From positions 1 through 64,000 of the forward strand of contig JAFCMP010000181.1 of assembly GCA_017506865.1 (NCBI GenBank): 64,000 nucleotides of DNA. Reading direction: 5' to 3'. The DNA is from Tribonema minus. Its lineage: Eukaryota > Sar > Xanthophyceae > Tribonematales > Tribonemataceae. A model generated the notes under the pieces. It was not told where the DNA came from. It worked only from the letters and a program-made list of their open reading frames with translations, and did not search any database. Below, one piece after another: positions 32,933-41,858 of the stretch; positions within the stretch are counted from its first letter, which is position 1; each line of letters starts with the position of its first letter. Made by a program: the position numbers and the translations under genes.

Positions 32933-34771
32933 TCAAAGCTCACTCCACACCGCAGTGACTGTTGTGTTATCTGTGCCTGAAACTGACAGCTTCGCTGCGA
33001 AGCAGATGTAAGAGTTGGGCGATGCGTAGATGCCAAGAGGGGTCAGATCGAACCGTTGATTCGCATTGAAGAGTGTGGCGCAGAAAACGGAGGTGCCTGT
33101 GCCTGCTGTCACAGTGCCTGTCGCAGACACAGAGTATGAGACACAACTGCTGCTCGTCGACACGTCCGTCAGAGTGCCCAGGCTCCCTAACGTAGGATCT
33201 CGCATGATGTAGAGCACTAAATTTCTTGTTCCACCTGTGACCGCGACATTCACTTCTCGGAGAAGAAGCGTTGTCGTCGACGTGACGCCGTTGAAAGTCG
33301 GTTTGTTGTATAGGGTGAGCACAGGCGACAACGTGACAGCAGTGATCACTCTGTATCCATCCATCGAGAAGAGCTGCGTGTTGTGCACATCACTGTCAAG
33401 GAATGCGCTGAAGGACGCTACGTAGATGGGTACAGCAGTTGTTGCCGTCGTATTGGACGATGCTGCCATGAGCGGGAACTGTGGGTTCAACACTCCAACT
33501 GCAGGGGATATGTTGTTGAAAAAGTGGCGATGCACGACGATGAAATCATTCATGGGCACCTTTGGGTTGGCGGCGACGTTTGCTGATTGCACCATGAAGT
33601 CTGCAATGCCATAGCCTGTGGCATCGTACTGCACTGCGTAAACATTGCCATATGCTGGGTTCAGCACCATGCCTGAGGCCCCTGTCCCGTCGCACTTGTC
33701 AATATTCCAATTCGCCTGTGTCACCCATGTCGTCACGGAGTTGCTCCTGTATGCGATGCCGAATGCAGGGCCATTGCAACCATAAAAAAGGCCATTGACA
33801 GCAGTGCCCACGCCGATCAGCTGAGTGTTGCCGGAGATTCCTGTGCTGAAGGCTGCTGCGACGACAGCAAACACTGTATTTCCAGGGCCGCAGATACACA
33901 TCCGGTCTGTCGCCAGAGATGCTGAGGTGTTGATGGCGGCAGCAGAGGACACGACGGCTCTGGCATTGGATTGCGTCACCGTTCCGCTCACAAGTGATGT
34001 GACGCAGCTGTCCGTATTCACAGCATAGGTGAACGACACTTGAATCAACGGTGACGAGCTCAGTGACTGCTCACGCTCAAACCTCCTGGTTGTGCATACA
34101 CGCAAGCAGCTCTGTTCGTCACAGCGAAGGTTGCTGAAGTTCTGATAATCATTTCTGGCTATGAGCGCACTGCGAGTGAGTGTTCCATCGTTTTGCTCAG
34201 AAACAGTGGAGTTGAGCTGCGAGACCAACGGTTCGTGCGCGTTGCTCCATCGGCTGCAGAGGGAAAACGATGTCTGCAGCGTGGACGCATTGGTGTAGAC
34301 AACTCTGAAGTATCGGCCTGGAACTGCGCTGATGCAAAGTAACGGGGTGGCTGCGTTTGCTGTGTATACGGACGTAATATCTACCGTTTGTGAGGTAATG
34401 CCGAACTGCAGAGAAACCCCATTAACAGCGCTTGCGACGTTTGAGACACTAGAGACTCGAATGGTTGAGAAGCGAGCCACTTCTTCCCACGCCCCGGTGA
34501 ACACACCAGACACCCCAAGCAATGATGAAGTGGTGTTGAAAATGAGAATGTTTGCATTTGTCGCATCCTCCGTGGTGACAGGATCCGGGTATGTGCTGAG
34601 GAGCGTTGACAGCGCACCCTGTTGAGGTGCGGTGAGCGTTGTGGAGAATATGAAACGAATGTTACCACCACTCACTGTGACCGACGTGAGCGTGGCGAAC
34701 GACGCCTGCACAAAACCGAAGAGCGCCTGCTCGTCATTCACGCTCTTGGCGAATGTATACGATGAGGACAT
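32933..34771 (-). CDS. Large beta-rich fibre/structural-type protein, paralog A
   Basis: 612 residues, rich in Ser/Thr/Asn. It has a central block NWNIDKCDGTGASGMVLNP ... GNVYAVQYDATGYGIADFMV followed by a conserved VVHRHFFNN. This block recurs in the next two genes and in uncharacterised structural proteins of large viruses. Residues 1-190 hold a different conserved unit with TLTAPQQGALSTLLSTY and GRYFRVVYTN. There is no signal peptide. It is likely an outer virion component. Paralog B lies just upstream on the same strand. Confidence 0.7.
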   Translation of the reverse strand: MSSSYTFAKSVNDEQALFGFVQASFATLTSVTVSGGNIRFIFSTTLTAPQQGALSTLLSTYPDPVTTEDATNANILIFNTTSSLLGVSGVFTGAWEEVARFSTIRVSSVSNVASAVNGVSLQFGITSQTVDITSVYTANAATPLLCISAVPGRYFRVVYTNASTLQTSFSLCSRWSNAHEPLVSQLNSTVSEQNDGTLTRSALIARNDYQNFSNLRCDEQSCLRVCTTRRFEREQSLSSSPLIQVSFTYAVNTDSCVTSLVSGTVTQSNARAVVSSAAAINTSASLATDRMCICGPGNTVFAVVAAAFSTGISGNTQLIGVGTAVNGLFYGCNGPAFGIAYRSNSVTTWVTQANWNIDKCDGTGASGMVLNPAYGNVYAVQYDATGYGIADFMVQSANVAANPKVPMNDFIVVHRHFFNNISPAVGVLNPQFPLMAASSNTTATTAVPIYVASFSAFLDSDVHNTQLFSMDGYRVITAVTLSPVLTLYNKPTFNGVTSTTTLLLREVNVAVTGGTRNLVLYIMRDPTLGSLGTLTDVSTSSSCVSYSVSATGTVTAGTGTSVFCATLFNANQRFDLTPLGIYASPNSYICFAAKLSVSGTDNTTVTAVWSEL

Positions 34772-34782
34772 TTACAATGTGC

Positions 34783-34796
34783 GCACATTTTTCACA
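34783..34796 (-). promoter_or_regulatory. Start-proximal A-rich motif (GTGAAAAATGTG)
   Basis: About 12-25 bp before the 34771 start on the minus strand; same family as the 1463 and 39863 motifs. Confidence 0.5.
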
Positions 34797-36621
34797 CGTC
34801 TTCCTTGAATGTCAGACATACTGCGAGTGGAACGCTCACTCCTGATGCCGTACAACGCGCTGCAACCGTCAAAAACTGTGCTGGCGAGATGCGAATGTCA
34901 AACATTGTCAAGTCCATCAGCGTGCTGGCCGTACACTGCAGAGTGGTGCTGAACAGGACAGTGCCGCCAGTGAGAGACGTTGCGGCAGTGTCTGACTGCA
35001 TCGTAGAGGTGTTCGTCGAGATGTCTGTATAGGACGCGCCCGTCAACGTGGGGGAGTCGATGATCTGCACGATGATGCTACCCTTCGTGCCATCAGCGCT
35101 CACAGACATTGACTGCAGCACTGCGGACGACTGATTGTTGACTGTCTGATAAGTCGTCTTGTTGAACACTGTGAGCACGGGCACCGGAGTCGTCGTCGAC
35201 ACAGTTTGCGAGTAGTCCACTGCGCGCTGCCTTCCGAGCACGTGAGATGTCGAGCCGTCTGCAAATGCGCAGAGTGCAGCGACCCGCATTGTAAGGGCTG
35301 ATGTATTGGTGGAGTTGACCACTTGTGCCATCAGCGGGCCAGAGGCGATCCTCAAACCTGTAGCCGTGGAGGAGTTGCCAAAGGCGACTCGGTGCGCGAC
35401 GATGTAGTCGGTTGTGGACGACACAGGTGTCGACGCCACTCCAAAACTGCATGTGCCAAAGCCTGTACCGTCGAATACAATGATATAGACATTTCCTTTT
35501 GTGGGGTCAATCGTGAAAGCGGATGCGCCGGTTCCGTTCAGCTTGTCGATGTTGAAGGCCGTTGCAGCTGTCCAGGTGTCGACAGAGTTGCTGCGGACGC
35601 AAACACCGAATGAGGTGCCGTTGTAGCCAAGGAATAGGCCGTTATCAGTTCCTCCAATGCCGATGAGTTGGCTCGAATTGGCAGTGCCGGTGGCAAAAGC
35701 GCACGCGGCGGTGACTCGAACTGCCCGCCCCACGCCACTGCTGACGAACCTCCTCGTGCTCATGATTGCAGACGAGGCAGCCAGCGCGGCTGTGGATATG
35801 GCTGCCGTGCCTGTTGAGAACGCTACTGTCCCCGATGTCACCACCGTCGTGTTCACAACATTCGAGTTCACATTATAGTTGAAATCGACTTGAACGATGG
35901 GAGTCGCACCTTCATTGACAGAGAGAGCAGTGTCGAAGGACTGCCGTGTTCGTAAAACATTTGTCTCATCGCTGCGCACCGAAACATAACCTCCTTTGTC
36001 AAGTCTCGCCATGTTCAGGTTTCGAGTCAACAGCGCGATCGTGGAGTCGTCGACCGTTGTCGTCGCATCGACCACCGTGTTGACCTGCACGACAGACAGC
36101 TTTGTCTGCAGGGAGAAAGTGGTTTGCAGCGTGGTGCCATTGGTGTAGACAACGCGCATGTACCTACCCGGTAGGGCCATGACGGTCACGAACTGAATGG
36201 CAGCGACAGTGCTGAACACTTTCACAAGATCACCTTGCGCGCTGACATGCCCGAACTGCACGCTCAAACCGGAAGCAGCGGACGCCTGGTTTGAGAGCAC
36301 GCTAAAGGTCGCTGAAGCATACCGGCTGACATCCTCCCATGTACCTGTGAACACCCCGTTTGCAGCGAGCGCCGTCGCAGTCGAGTTGTACAGCGAGACT
36401 TGCGCCGCATCGACGACACCTGTAATAGGGTCAACGTAAGCTGCCACGAGCGCCGTGAGGGTGGTCTGCTGCGGACCTGTGAGTGCGCTGCTGAATGTTG
36501 TGACGACATTGACACCATCCGCATTGGTTGCGGAAGTGGCAGAGCTGAACGTCTTCTTGACGTATGACAGGTACGTCCCGAGGTCAAGCACTGTCTTGGC
36601 ATTTGCGTACGAGACACTCAT
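34792..36621 (-). CDS. Large beta-rich fibre/structural-type protein, paralog B
   Basis: 609 residues with the same order of domains as paralog A. An N-terminal unit holds LTGPQQTTLTALVAAY and GRYMRVVYTNGTTLQTTFSL. The central block AFNIDKLNGTGASAFTIDP ... GNVYIIVFDGTGFGTCSFGV is followed by VAHRVAFGNSS and a C-terminal beta domain. The pair is a tandem duplication with moderate identity. Confidence 0.7.
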   Translation of the reverse strand: MSVSYANAKTVLDLGTYLSYVKKTFSSATSATNADGVNVVTTFSSALTGPQQTTLTALVAAYVDPITGVVDAAQVSLYNSTATALAANGVFTGTWEDVSRYASATFSVLSNQASAASGLSVQFGHVSAQGDLVKVFSTVAAIQFVTVMALPGRYMRVVYTNGTTLQTTFSLQTKLSVVQVNTVVDATTTVDDSTIALLTRNLNMARLDKGGYVSVRSDETNVLRTRQSFDTALSVNEGATPIVQVDFNYNVNSNVVNTTVVTSGTVAFSTGTAAISTAALAASSAIMSTRRFVSSGVGRAVRVTAACAFATGTANSSQLIGIGGTDNGLFLGYNGTSFGVCVRSNSVDTWTAATAFNIDKLNGTGASAFTIDPTKGNVYIIVFDGTGFGTCSFGVASTPVSSTTDYIVAHRVAFGNSSTATGLRIASGPLMAQVVNSTNTSALTMRVAALCAFADGSTSHVLGRQRAVDYSQTVSTTTPVPVLTVFNKTTYQTVNNQSSAVLQSMSVSADGTKGSIIVQIIDSPTLTGASYTDISTNTSTMQSDTAATSLTGGTVLFSTTLQCTASTLMDLTMFDIRISPAQFLTVAARCTASGVSVPLAVCLTFKEDV

Positions 36622-36699
36622 ATCTCCTTGCGAACATCACTTGATTTTTTCCATTCATAACTCGCACATGGCCTAACCAAAAATGTATGTCTCATAGAA

Positions 36700-38148
36700 A
36701 TGGCGTATGCAGGTCCTCCCGTTCTTCCTTGCGTTCTCGACTTCCCTGCAGGGATCAACCTCATGTTTTCAACACCGTACACCACTCGAGGCGCGACTGC
36801 GACTTGGGCAGAACGCGTCATCACAATCAACTCAGGCGGTGAGGAGGGCAGCACGTGTTTGATAGAGTCGAAAATGCTTCTGCGTCTGAATCACACTTCC
36901 ATTCAAGACACATGTATTAGCGTCAAATATGACGCGCCGATCGCCGAGCGTGAGTCCTTCGCTGGCATCGGCAACTGCTCTCGAGGTGTCGTCGTGGGGT
37001 ACCAGGGTGAAGAGTTCGGGATGCTGGTGATTAGAGGAGGGAGCCGGACATTTGCCAAGGTGGTACTGACCGGAGCGCCTACGTCGTCGGGGCTGATCAG
37101 CGTCACAGTCGGCGGGCGAACAGCGAACATTGCTGTCGCGAGCGGCATGAGCCTGGGGGTTGCCATGGCGGCAATACGGTATTCAACTGCCTGGAATAAT
37201 TTGAACCTCGTGGCCTCAAGCCAGTGTGAAAGCATTGAGATTTACACTATCGAGTCGGAGGGCTACCCTGACAGCTTGCCCTCCATAGATTTCGGATCAA
37301 CTGGTATGACCGGTACCATCTCGTTGTCCAAGCAAGGAAACACGGCCACCAAGGACTGGATTCCGTCAGCGCAGTTTAATGACTACGGCTTCAACGGCCT
37401 GGGTGCCATCTTCGACCCTCAAAAATGGAATGTCTTTCGAATTCGATTTGATGCATGGTCGAGTGGCGGCATCGAACTCTCGCTCAAGCATCCGCAGTCG
37501 ATTGAATTTGTACCGCTGCATACATGGCGCCCCGCAGCAGCAGATGACAGGTTTGACACTGCAGTGCCTTACTGTACGACGACGCGCTGTCAAACCATCG
37601 CGGCGACAGAAGCGCCGGCTTCGGGTTTGCATTTGGCGGGTGGCAGCGTCTCAAGCGGTATTCCTGCGACAGCCGGTCTCCGTGCACGGTATCACAGATT
37701 ATGGCTGAGAGACGCTGTCGCGCTGAGCATCGGCGGCGATTCTGTGGTTGGCGTACTCGGAAGCCCATTGATGCAAGATGGCGGAGTGAGGAATACGGGC
37801 ATTGCGACCATTTACAAACTGACTGTAGTCGTCAAGAGCAGTGTGGATGTCATTGCAGGGGTCATGGCCAATGGAATCGTAAGCGCACCGGTCACCTGCA
37901 CGCGTTACCTGCCGTGGAGCGCACTCAACGTAGCGGACATTTCAGGAACTGTGACGGTGACCTCAGGGTTCCGATACAGCGAGGCATTCATTGCAGCAGG
38001 AAACGCTGAAGTGGTGCAAGTCGAGACTGATCAGCTGTGGTGCGTGCCGGGATCCTTCATAGCGTTCACGGTGAAACCCGCGAGAGCATCAGATGCAAGT
38101 GAGACAGTAGACTCGGTTTCATTTTCAGCAGAGTGGTACGAGACTTGA
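36700..38148 (+). CDS. Beta-rich fibre/structural-type protein related to paralogs A and B
   Basis: 482 residues, divergent from paralog B. It keeps the central block as DYGFNGLGAIFDPQKWNVFRIRFDAWSSGGIELSL and a similar C-terminal beta domain, but its N-terminal unit differs. It is probably part of the same virion structure. Confidence 0.65.
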   Translation: MAYAGPPVLPCVLDFPAGINLMFSTPYTTRGATATWAERVITINSGGEEGSTCLIESKMLLRLNHTSIQDTCISVKYDAPIAERESFAGIGNCSRGVVVGYQGEEFGMLVIRGGSRTFAKVVLTGAPTSSGLISVTVGGRTANIAVASGMSLGVAMAAIRYSTAWNNLNLVASSQCESIEIYTIESEGYPDSLPSIDFGSTGMTGTISLSKQGNTATKDWIPSAQFNDYGFNGLGAIFDPQKWNVFRIRFDAWSSGGIELSLKHPQSIEFVPLHTWRPAAADDRFDTAVPYCTTTRCQTIAATEAPASGLHLAGGSVSSGIPATAGLRARYHRLWLRDAVALSIGGDSVVGVLGSPLMQDGGVRNTGIATIYKLTVVVKSSVDVIAGVMANGIVSAPVTCTRYLPWSALNVADISGTVTVTSGFRYSEAFIAAGNAEVVQVETDQLWCVPGSFIAFTVKPARASDASETVDSVSFSAEWYET

Positions 38149-38171
38149 AGGTTGGTTTCAAAGAAATATAT

Positions 38172-39293
38172 TCAACGGCTGCCGTAGTACTCAAGAGAGA
38201 GCCCAAAGGGGATCTTTAGCCTCTGGTCGTACGAGCAATGTATGAGCAGCTGTTGCGAGGGCCCGCCTTCCAAAGCCTTTCGGTATGATGGTGGCAACAT
38301 GAGCTTGCGAAGCGTCGTGGGCAACCGACCGAGTTCTGTACTGAACGCCTCGCAAAGCCGCAGGTCAAGCACCTCAAGCTGCTGGGGCAACTCGTAGAGG
38401 GTGGCATCAAAGCACTCGTCGGCAATGATCAACGCCTTGAGGCGGGTCGGGAGTTGTCCGAGGTTGCCCGGGAGTGACTCCATTGTGTCGCTGCTGAATG
38501 AGAGTTCCTCTAGACCCTGTGGGAAGGAAAAGAGACTGCATTCACACGTGTGGTGGTACTTCGTCTGCAAAATCTTACAAGTCCTGAGGGACTCGAGGGG
38601 CCCGAGGTCGAGTGGGCACGTTATCAAGCAGGAGAACAGCTCCAGGTCAATGATGTTGACGGGCATCCTCATGTCTGCGAACACGTTCTTGAACGTCGCG
38701 CTCCTGATAAAATCGTTGCAAGGCAGCGCGACATGCCCTTCCGAGAAGTACTTGGAGACGACTCGAAGCTCCTGAAGCCCCGCAGGTATCGGCAGCTCGA
38801 GATCCCATGGAGTGTCGATTGTCGCCGTCAGCTTGCCAACGACGCCTGTGTAGCTCTGCAGGAACGGGACGATCCACGTCAGTCTTCCTGTGACCTTCAG
38901 ATGCGCGATGCATCTCAGCGGGGGCGGTGCCATCTCGTCTGTGATCTCCAGGGTGTGAAGGTTCTGGGGCCACCAGTCCGGCGTCCAGTCCGACAGCTTG
39001 AGAGAGATGATTTCGCAGCGCCTTCTGACTCCAAAGTAGCGGAATGCGCTCTTGGCGTCCACAACCACTGCTACATGCGGGCGGACGGTTGAACTCGTAG
39101 TCAGGGACCATGCAGATTTGGGTAGGAGCTCGCTGGAGGCCATCTGCTGCAGTGCCACCTCCACGTCTGCATGTGGCGTGCTGATCTTCTTGCGCGCCTT
39201 GCCACGTCTGGCCAGCACGAAGGGTGAGTCCGGGGCATGATACATTTGCGTTGACTGAGTGGCAGTGAGTTGCGCAGTCCTTTGTGATAACAT
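38172..39293 (-). CDS. Leucine-rich repeat protein
   Basis: 373 residues (359 or fewer if a later ATG such as 39245 is used). From about residue 95 the protein is a ladder of irregular 20-25-residue LRR units: LHTLEITDEM, LQELRVVSKYF, IIDLELFSCLI, LEELSFSSDTM, LKALIIADECF, LEVLDLRLCEAF and LRKLMLPPSYR. Such scaffolds bind proteins and often serve as substrate receptors. A fit with the F-box-like genes nearby is possible but not shown. The N-terminal 90 residues have no recognised domain. Confidence 0.8.
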   Translation of the reverse strand: MLSQRTAQLTATQSTQMYHAPDSPFVLARRGKARKKISTPHADVEVALQQMASSELLPKSAWSLTTSSTVRPHVAVVVDAKSAFRYFGVRRRCEIISLKLSDWTPDWWPQNLHTLEITDEMAPPPLRCIAHLKVTGRLTWIVPFLQSYTGVVGKLTATIDTPWDLELPIPAGLQELRVVSKYFSEGHVALPCNDFIRSATFKNVFADMRMPVNIIDLELFSCLITCPLDLGPLESLRTCKILQTKYHHTCECSLFSFPQGLEELSFSSDTMESLPGNLGQLPTRLKALIIADECFDATLYELPQQLEVLDLRLCEAFSTELGRLPTTLRKLMLPPSYRKALEGGPSQQLLIHCSYDQRLKIPFGLSLEYYGSR

Positions 39294-39329
39294 CCCACCT
39301 GAAGTTTGAAATCCTTCTTGAGGTTGGTG

Positions 39330-39557
39330 TCAAGCAAGGAAAATGTGTTCTTCAACATCCACGTCAAACTCTGAACGTGATGGCCGGTGAGGCTCTTCGA
39401 ATCGTTCTCTCTTCAAACGAAGACGCAGACGGCAAACAGCGATGGCGTGCAGCACCCAGATGATGAGAGCGTACGTCGACGCGAGCACGAGCAGTGCCGC
39501 AGCAACCGTGAGGGTCTCGATGACGAAGCGTATCACTTCGTTTTCACCGAATGACAT
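39330..39557 (-). CDS. Small single-pass membrane protein, 75 aa
   Basis: Start taken at 39557; an earlier ATG exists at 39581. One long hydrophobic helix (VAAALLVLASTYALIIWVL) is followed by a basic patch (RLRLRLKRERF) and an acidic tail, which predicts a cytoplasmic C-terminus. Confidence 0.55.
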   Translation of the reverse strand: MSFGENEVIRFVIETLTVAAALLVLASTYALIIWVLHAIAVCRLRLRLKRERFEEPHRPSRSEFDVDVEEHIFLA

Positions 39558-39596
39558 GGTGGTAACATAAATCGAAAACATAAAACGGAGGTCTGC

Positions 39597-39842
39597 TCAT
39601 ATAGTGATCTCATTGAATGCTAGGAATTCGGCCAGGCTCAACCGTGTGTCGCCATCGAGATCTTGAGATGCCAGCGCTGCAAGCCAAGGCGCCGCTCCTC
39701 TCTCCCGTTCATCAAATGAAATGGTCCCATCAGCATCTATGTCCACCTCACATGCAGTTCTTATCTCGTCTACAGTGATGAAGCCGTCGCCGTCGCTGTC
39801 CACAAAGTTGAAGAAGGCGGTGAGTGCAATCGCGTCGGCCAT
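39597..39842 (-). CDS. EF-hand calcium-binding protein, 81 aa
   Basis: Three EF-hand loops: DSDGDGFITVDE, DIDADGTISFDE and DLDGDTRLSLAE. Loops 1 and 2 have full calcium ligands at positions 1, 3, 5 and 12. Loop 3 has Arg at position 7 but keeps the main acids. Loop 2 follows unusually closely after loop 1. It is a small calmodulin-like sensor or buffer. An A-rich promoter-like motif lies 20-35 bp upstream. Confidence 0.88.
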   Translation of the reverse strand: MADAIALTAFFNFVDSDGDGFITVDEIRTACEVDIDADGTISFDERERGAAPWLAALASQDLDGDTRLSLAEFLAFNEITI

Positions 39843-39862
39843 GATGTTCTGAACAACTGTTC

Positions 39863-39876
39863 AATATTTTTTTCAC
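39863..39876 (-). promoter_or_regulatory. Start-proximal A-rich motif (GTGAAAAAAATATTG)
   Basis: On the minus strand, 20-35 bp before the EF-hand start. TGAACA-AC-TGTTCA, a short inverted repeat, lies next to it. Confidence 0.5.
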
Positions 39877-39958
39877 ACACCGGCAGCACAGGTTTTGTCG
39901 GCGTGCGCGTCTCACGTAGCATCCATGCGCCGTTATTATCGCTTTCTGTACTCAAGCC

Positions 39959-41029
39959 ATGTACAAGACACTCGATCTGTTCAGCGGCATCGGAGGTCTG
40001 ACTTATGCACTCGCCGGCGTTGCCGAACCAGTAGCCTACTGCGATGTGGATCCTATCTGTCGCGCTGCTCTCACCGCTCTCTTTGGGAAAGGGCTGCTGC
40101 CACGTGCACCCATTCTTGATGATGTGAGGACGCTGAGGAGGGGACACATTGATGCAGAGGTGGACATGGTGACCGGAGGCTTTCCATGCGTTGGCTTGAG
40201 CCCGCTGGGAAATAGGAAGGGGTTGCAGAACGAGCAGAGTGCGCTCTTCTACGAGCTGGCGAGAGTCGCCCAGGAGTTCGCTCCCGCCTTCGTTTTCATG
40301 GAAAATGTGCCTGAGGTGACATCGGTTCTCAAGGCGGTTCACGAGAAGATGAACGAGTTGGGGTACGACCTACGCTGGTGCTGTCTGTCGGCAGAGGCCG
40401 TCGGCGCGCTTCACGTGCGCAAACGCTGGTTCTGCCTCGCCACCAAGCGTGGTGATTCACGTGTCCTCGATCGAGACATGCTAGTCGATGGGGGTGTGGC
40501 GATGCCGGACTGGAACGAAGCGCACGAGCCGGAGCGGCTTGAGCCTGACTCCAAGCAGCGCAAGCAACGCTTGGCACTGCTGGGCAATTCTGTCGTTCCG
40601 CGGTGCGTCCGGGCTGCCTTTTTCCACTTGTGGAATGCGAAGGACGAGGGGACGCCGTGTGCGCAGTACATGATGCACGGCTGCACCCGCGGCGCTCAAG
40701 TGCTCTCCTGCGGCCCTCCGCCGATCAACAGCCCTCCTCCTCCGCTGAATCTGGTCTTCGATCCTTCGGCATTCTCAACTGGAAAGCCGCCGAGCGTTCA
40801 GTGCAAGAGGGAGACGGTGACCGACACTGCAGTCAGGCGGTCAAAGTGGTCGACGCTACGCCACGGCATGACCGGGGCGTGTAATGTGCTGACGAAGCGC
40901 AGCATGCGCGACTTACCCACTCAAGTGCGCTTTGAGACGGGCACGACCGGAGATCGGTCGTGGCAGATGTCGGCTGCCTTCGGCGAATATCTTTTGGGCT
41001 TTCCCCTCGGTTGGACGGAGCTGATCTGA
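39959..41029 (+). CDS. DNA (cytosine-5) methyltransferase
   Basis: 356 residues. The motifs are: I DLFSGIGG (6-13), IV GGFPC with catalytic Cys77, VI ENV (115-117), VIII RKRWF (about 154-158) and X LLGNSVVP (208-214). A segment ending YLLGFPLGWTEL, which in most enzymes precedes motif X, here follows it at the C-terminus. The order is therefore rearranged, with the probable target-recognition region (residues 230-345) placed last. It would methylate viral DNA at a specific cytosine. No matching restriction endonuclease is visible nearby. Confidence 0.9.
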   Translation: MYKTLDLFSGIGGLTYALAGVAEPVAYCDVDPICRAALTALFGKGLLPRAPILDDVRTLRRGHIDAEVDMVTGGFPCVGLSPLGNRKGLQNEQSALFYELARVAQEFAPAFVFMENVPEVTSVLKAVHEKMNELGYDLRWCCLSAEAVGALHVRKRWFCLATKRGDSRVLDRDMLVDGGVAMPDWNEAHEPERLEPDSKQRKQRLALLGNSVVPRCVRAAFFHLWNAKDEGTPCAQYMMHGCTRGAQVLSCGPPPINSPPPPLNLVFDPSAFSTGKPPSVQCKRETVTDTAVRRSKWSTLRHGMTGACNVLTKRSMRDLPTQVRFETGTTGDRSWQMSAAFGEYLLGFPLGWTELI

Positions 41030-41155
41030 ATCTCATCTTCTCGCCAATGCCACTCTCGAGGCGTATATAACTGTGCCGACTTAAGTTCTCTTCTGACGAC
41101 TGGAAAGACGTGCCTGCTGCAAACACGAATCATGTGGCTATGCATACAACACAAA

Positions 41156-41323
41156 TTATTTGTCTCTCTCTGCGCTTGCTGCTCGCATTTTGATAATGAA
41201 GTGAAGAAGGCTCTTACACTGTGCCAGAGTGTCTACGCGATGATCAGTGTACCCGGCGAGCACGCGCCGACATGCGTCAACATCAGAAAGCGAGTCGATG
41301 CCGCTTGACGTGACAGGTAGCAT
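41156..41323 (-). CDS. Hypothetical short protein, 55 aa
   Basis: From the ATG at 41323. Helical with no family. An 18-bp perfect palindrome lies immediately upstream, which may be its promoter or the terminator of the 41351 gene. Confidence 0.4.
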   Translation of the reverse strand: MLPVTSSGIDSLSDVDACRRVLAGYTDHRVDTLAQCKSLLHFIIKMRAASAERDK

Positions 41324-41330
41324 TTTTTGA

Positions 41331-41348
41331 GAACAAAATATTTTGTTC
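41331..41348. repeat. Perfect 18-bp AT-rich palindrome
   Basis: GAACAAAATATTTTGTTC between two minus-strand genes (start 41323, stop 41351). It could be a hairpin terminator, a dyad operator or a recombinase site. Confidence 0.7.
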
Positions 41349-41350
41349 AC

Positions 41351-41806
41351 TCAACGCGGGGTGATGTGTCCCATGATCGTGTACACTTTTTCACTCGGTG
41401 CCACCAGAGTGACACCCATCTTCTTGACGATGAAATCTTTTCCGGTGTAATAGTCGACCATGCGCTGATTGGGCTCACGAATCAGCACATACAACGGAAG
41501 CTTGTAAACTTTCTTCATGGCGTAGACCTTGTTGAGAATGAGACGCATGTTGAAGCCCTCGGAAGAGTCGCGGCACAGGTCGTGAAGCCAGAGACCATTG
41601 TACACGTTCCACTTCGCTTTCTCCACCGTGGCCGCCGCGACGTCCTCGCCACCCTCAGTGGCGATGATGATGGCCACGCAATCGACGTAGTGTTCCGTTT
41701 GCAATCTCTCAGAGCTCTTCAGGAGGGGTGGTCTGCACTTTCTCATGACCGCCTCGAGTCGCGCAAAGGGTAGAGTAGCCTTGTGTTTGAACACGACAAC
41801 GGGCAT
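41351..41806 (-). CDS. Hypothetical protein with a weak GNAT-like C-terminus, 151 aa
   Basis: Basic protein. FNMRLILNKVYAMKKVYKLPLYVLIREPNQRMVDYYTGKDF follows the order helix, strand, helix and Tyr-rich end of GNAT acetyltransferases. The acetyl-CoA loop (R/QxxGxG/A) is not present, so activity is doubtful. Confidence 0.5.
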   Translation of the reverse strand: MPVVVFKHKATLPFARLEAVMRKCRPPLLKSSERLQTEHYVDCVAIIIATEGGEDVAAATVEKAKWNVYNGLWLHDLCRDSSEGFNMRLILNKVYAMKKVYKLPLYVLIREPNQRMVDYYTGKDFIVKKMGVTLVAPSEKVYTIMGHITPR

Positions 41807-41858
41807 GAGGCGGGATATGTTTATTCATAGATTAAAAAGCAATTCATTTGTGCTTTCT

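Noticed and set aside
41351-41806. Confident GNAT acetyltransferase
   Set aside because: Only the C-terminal helix-strand pattern fits and the acetyl-CoA loop is not seen.
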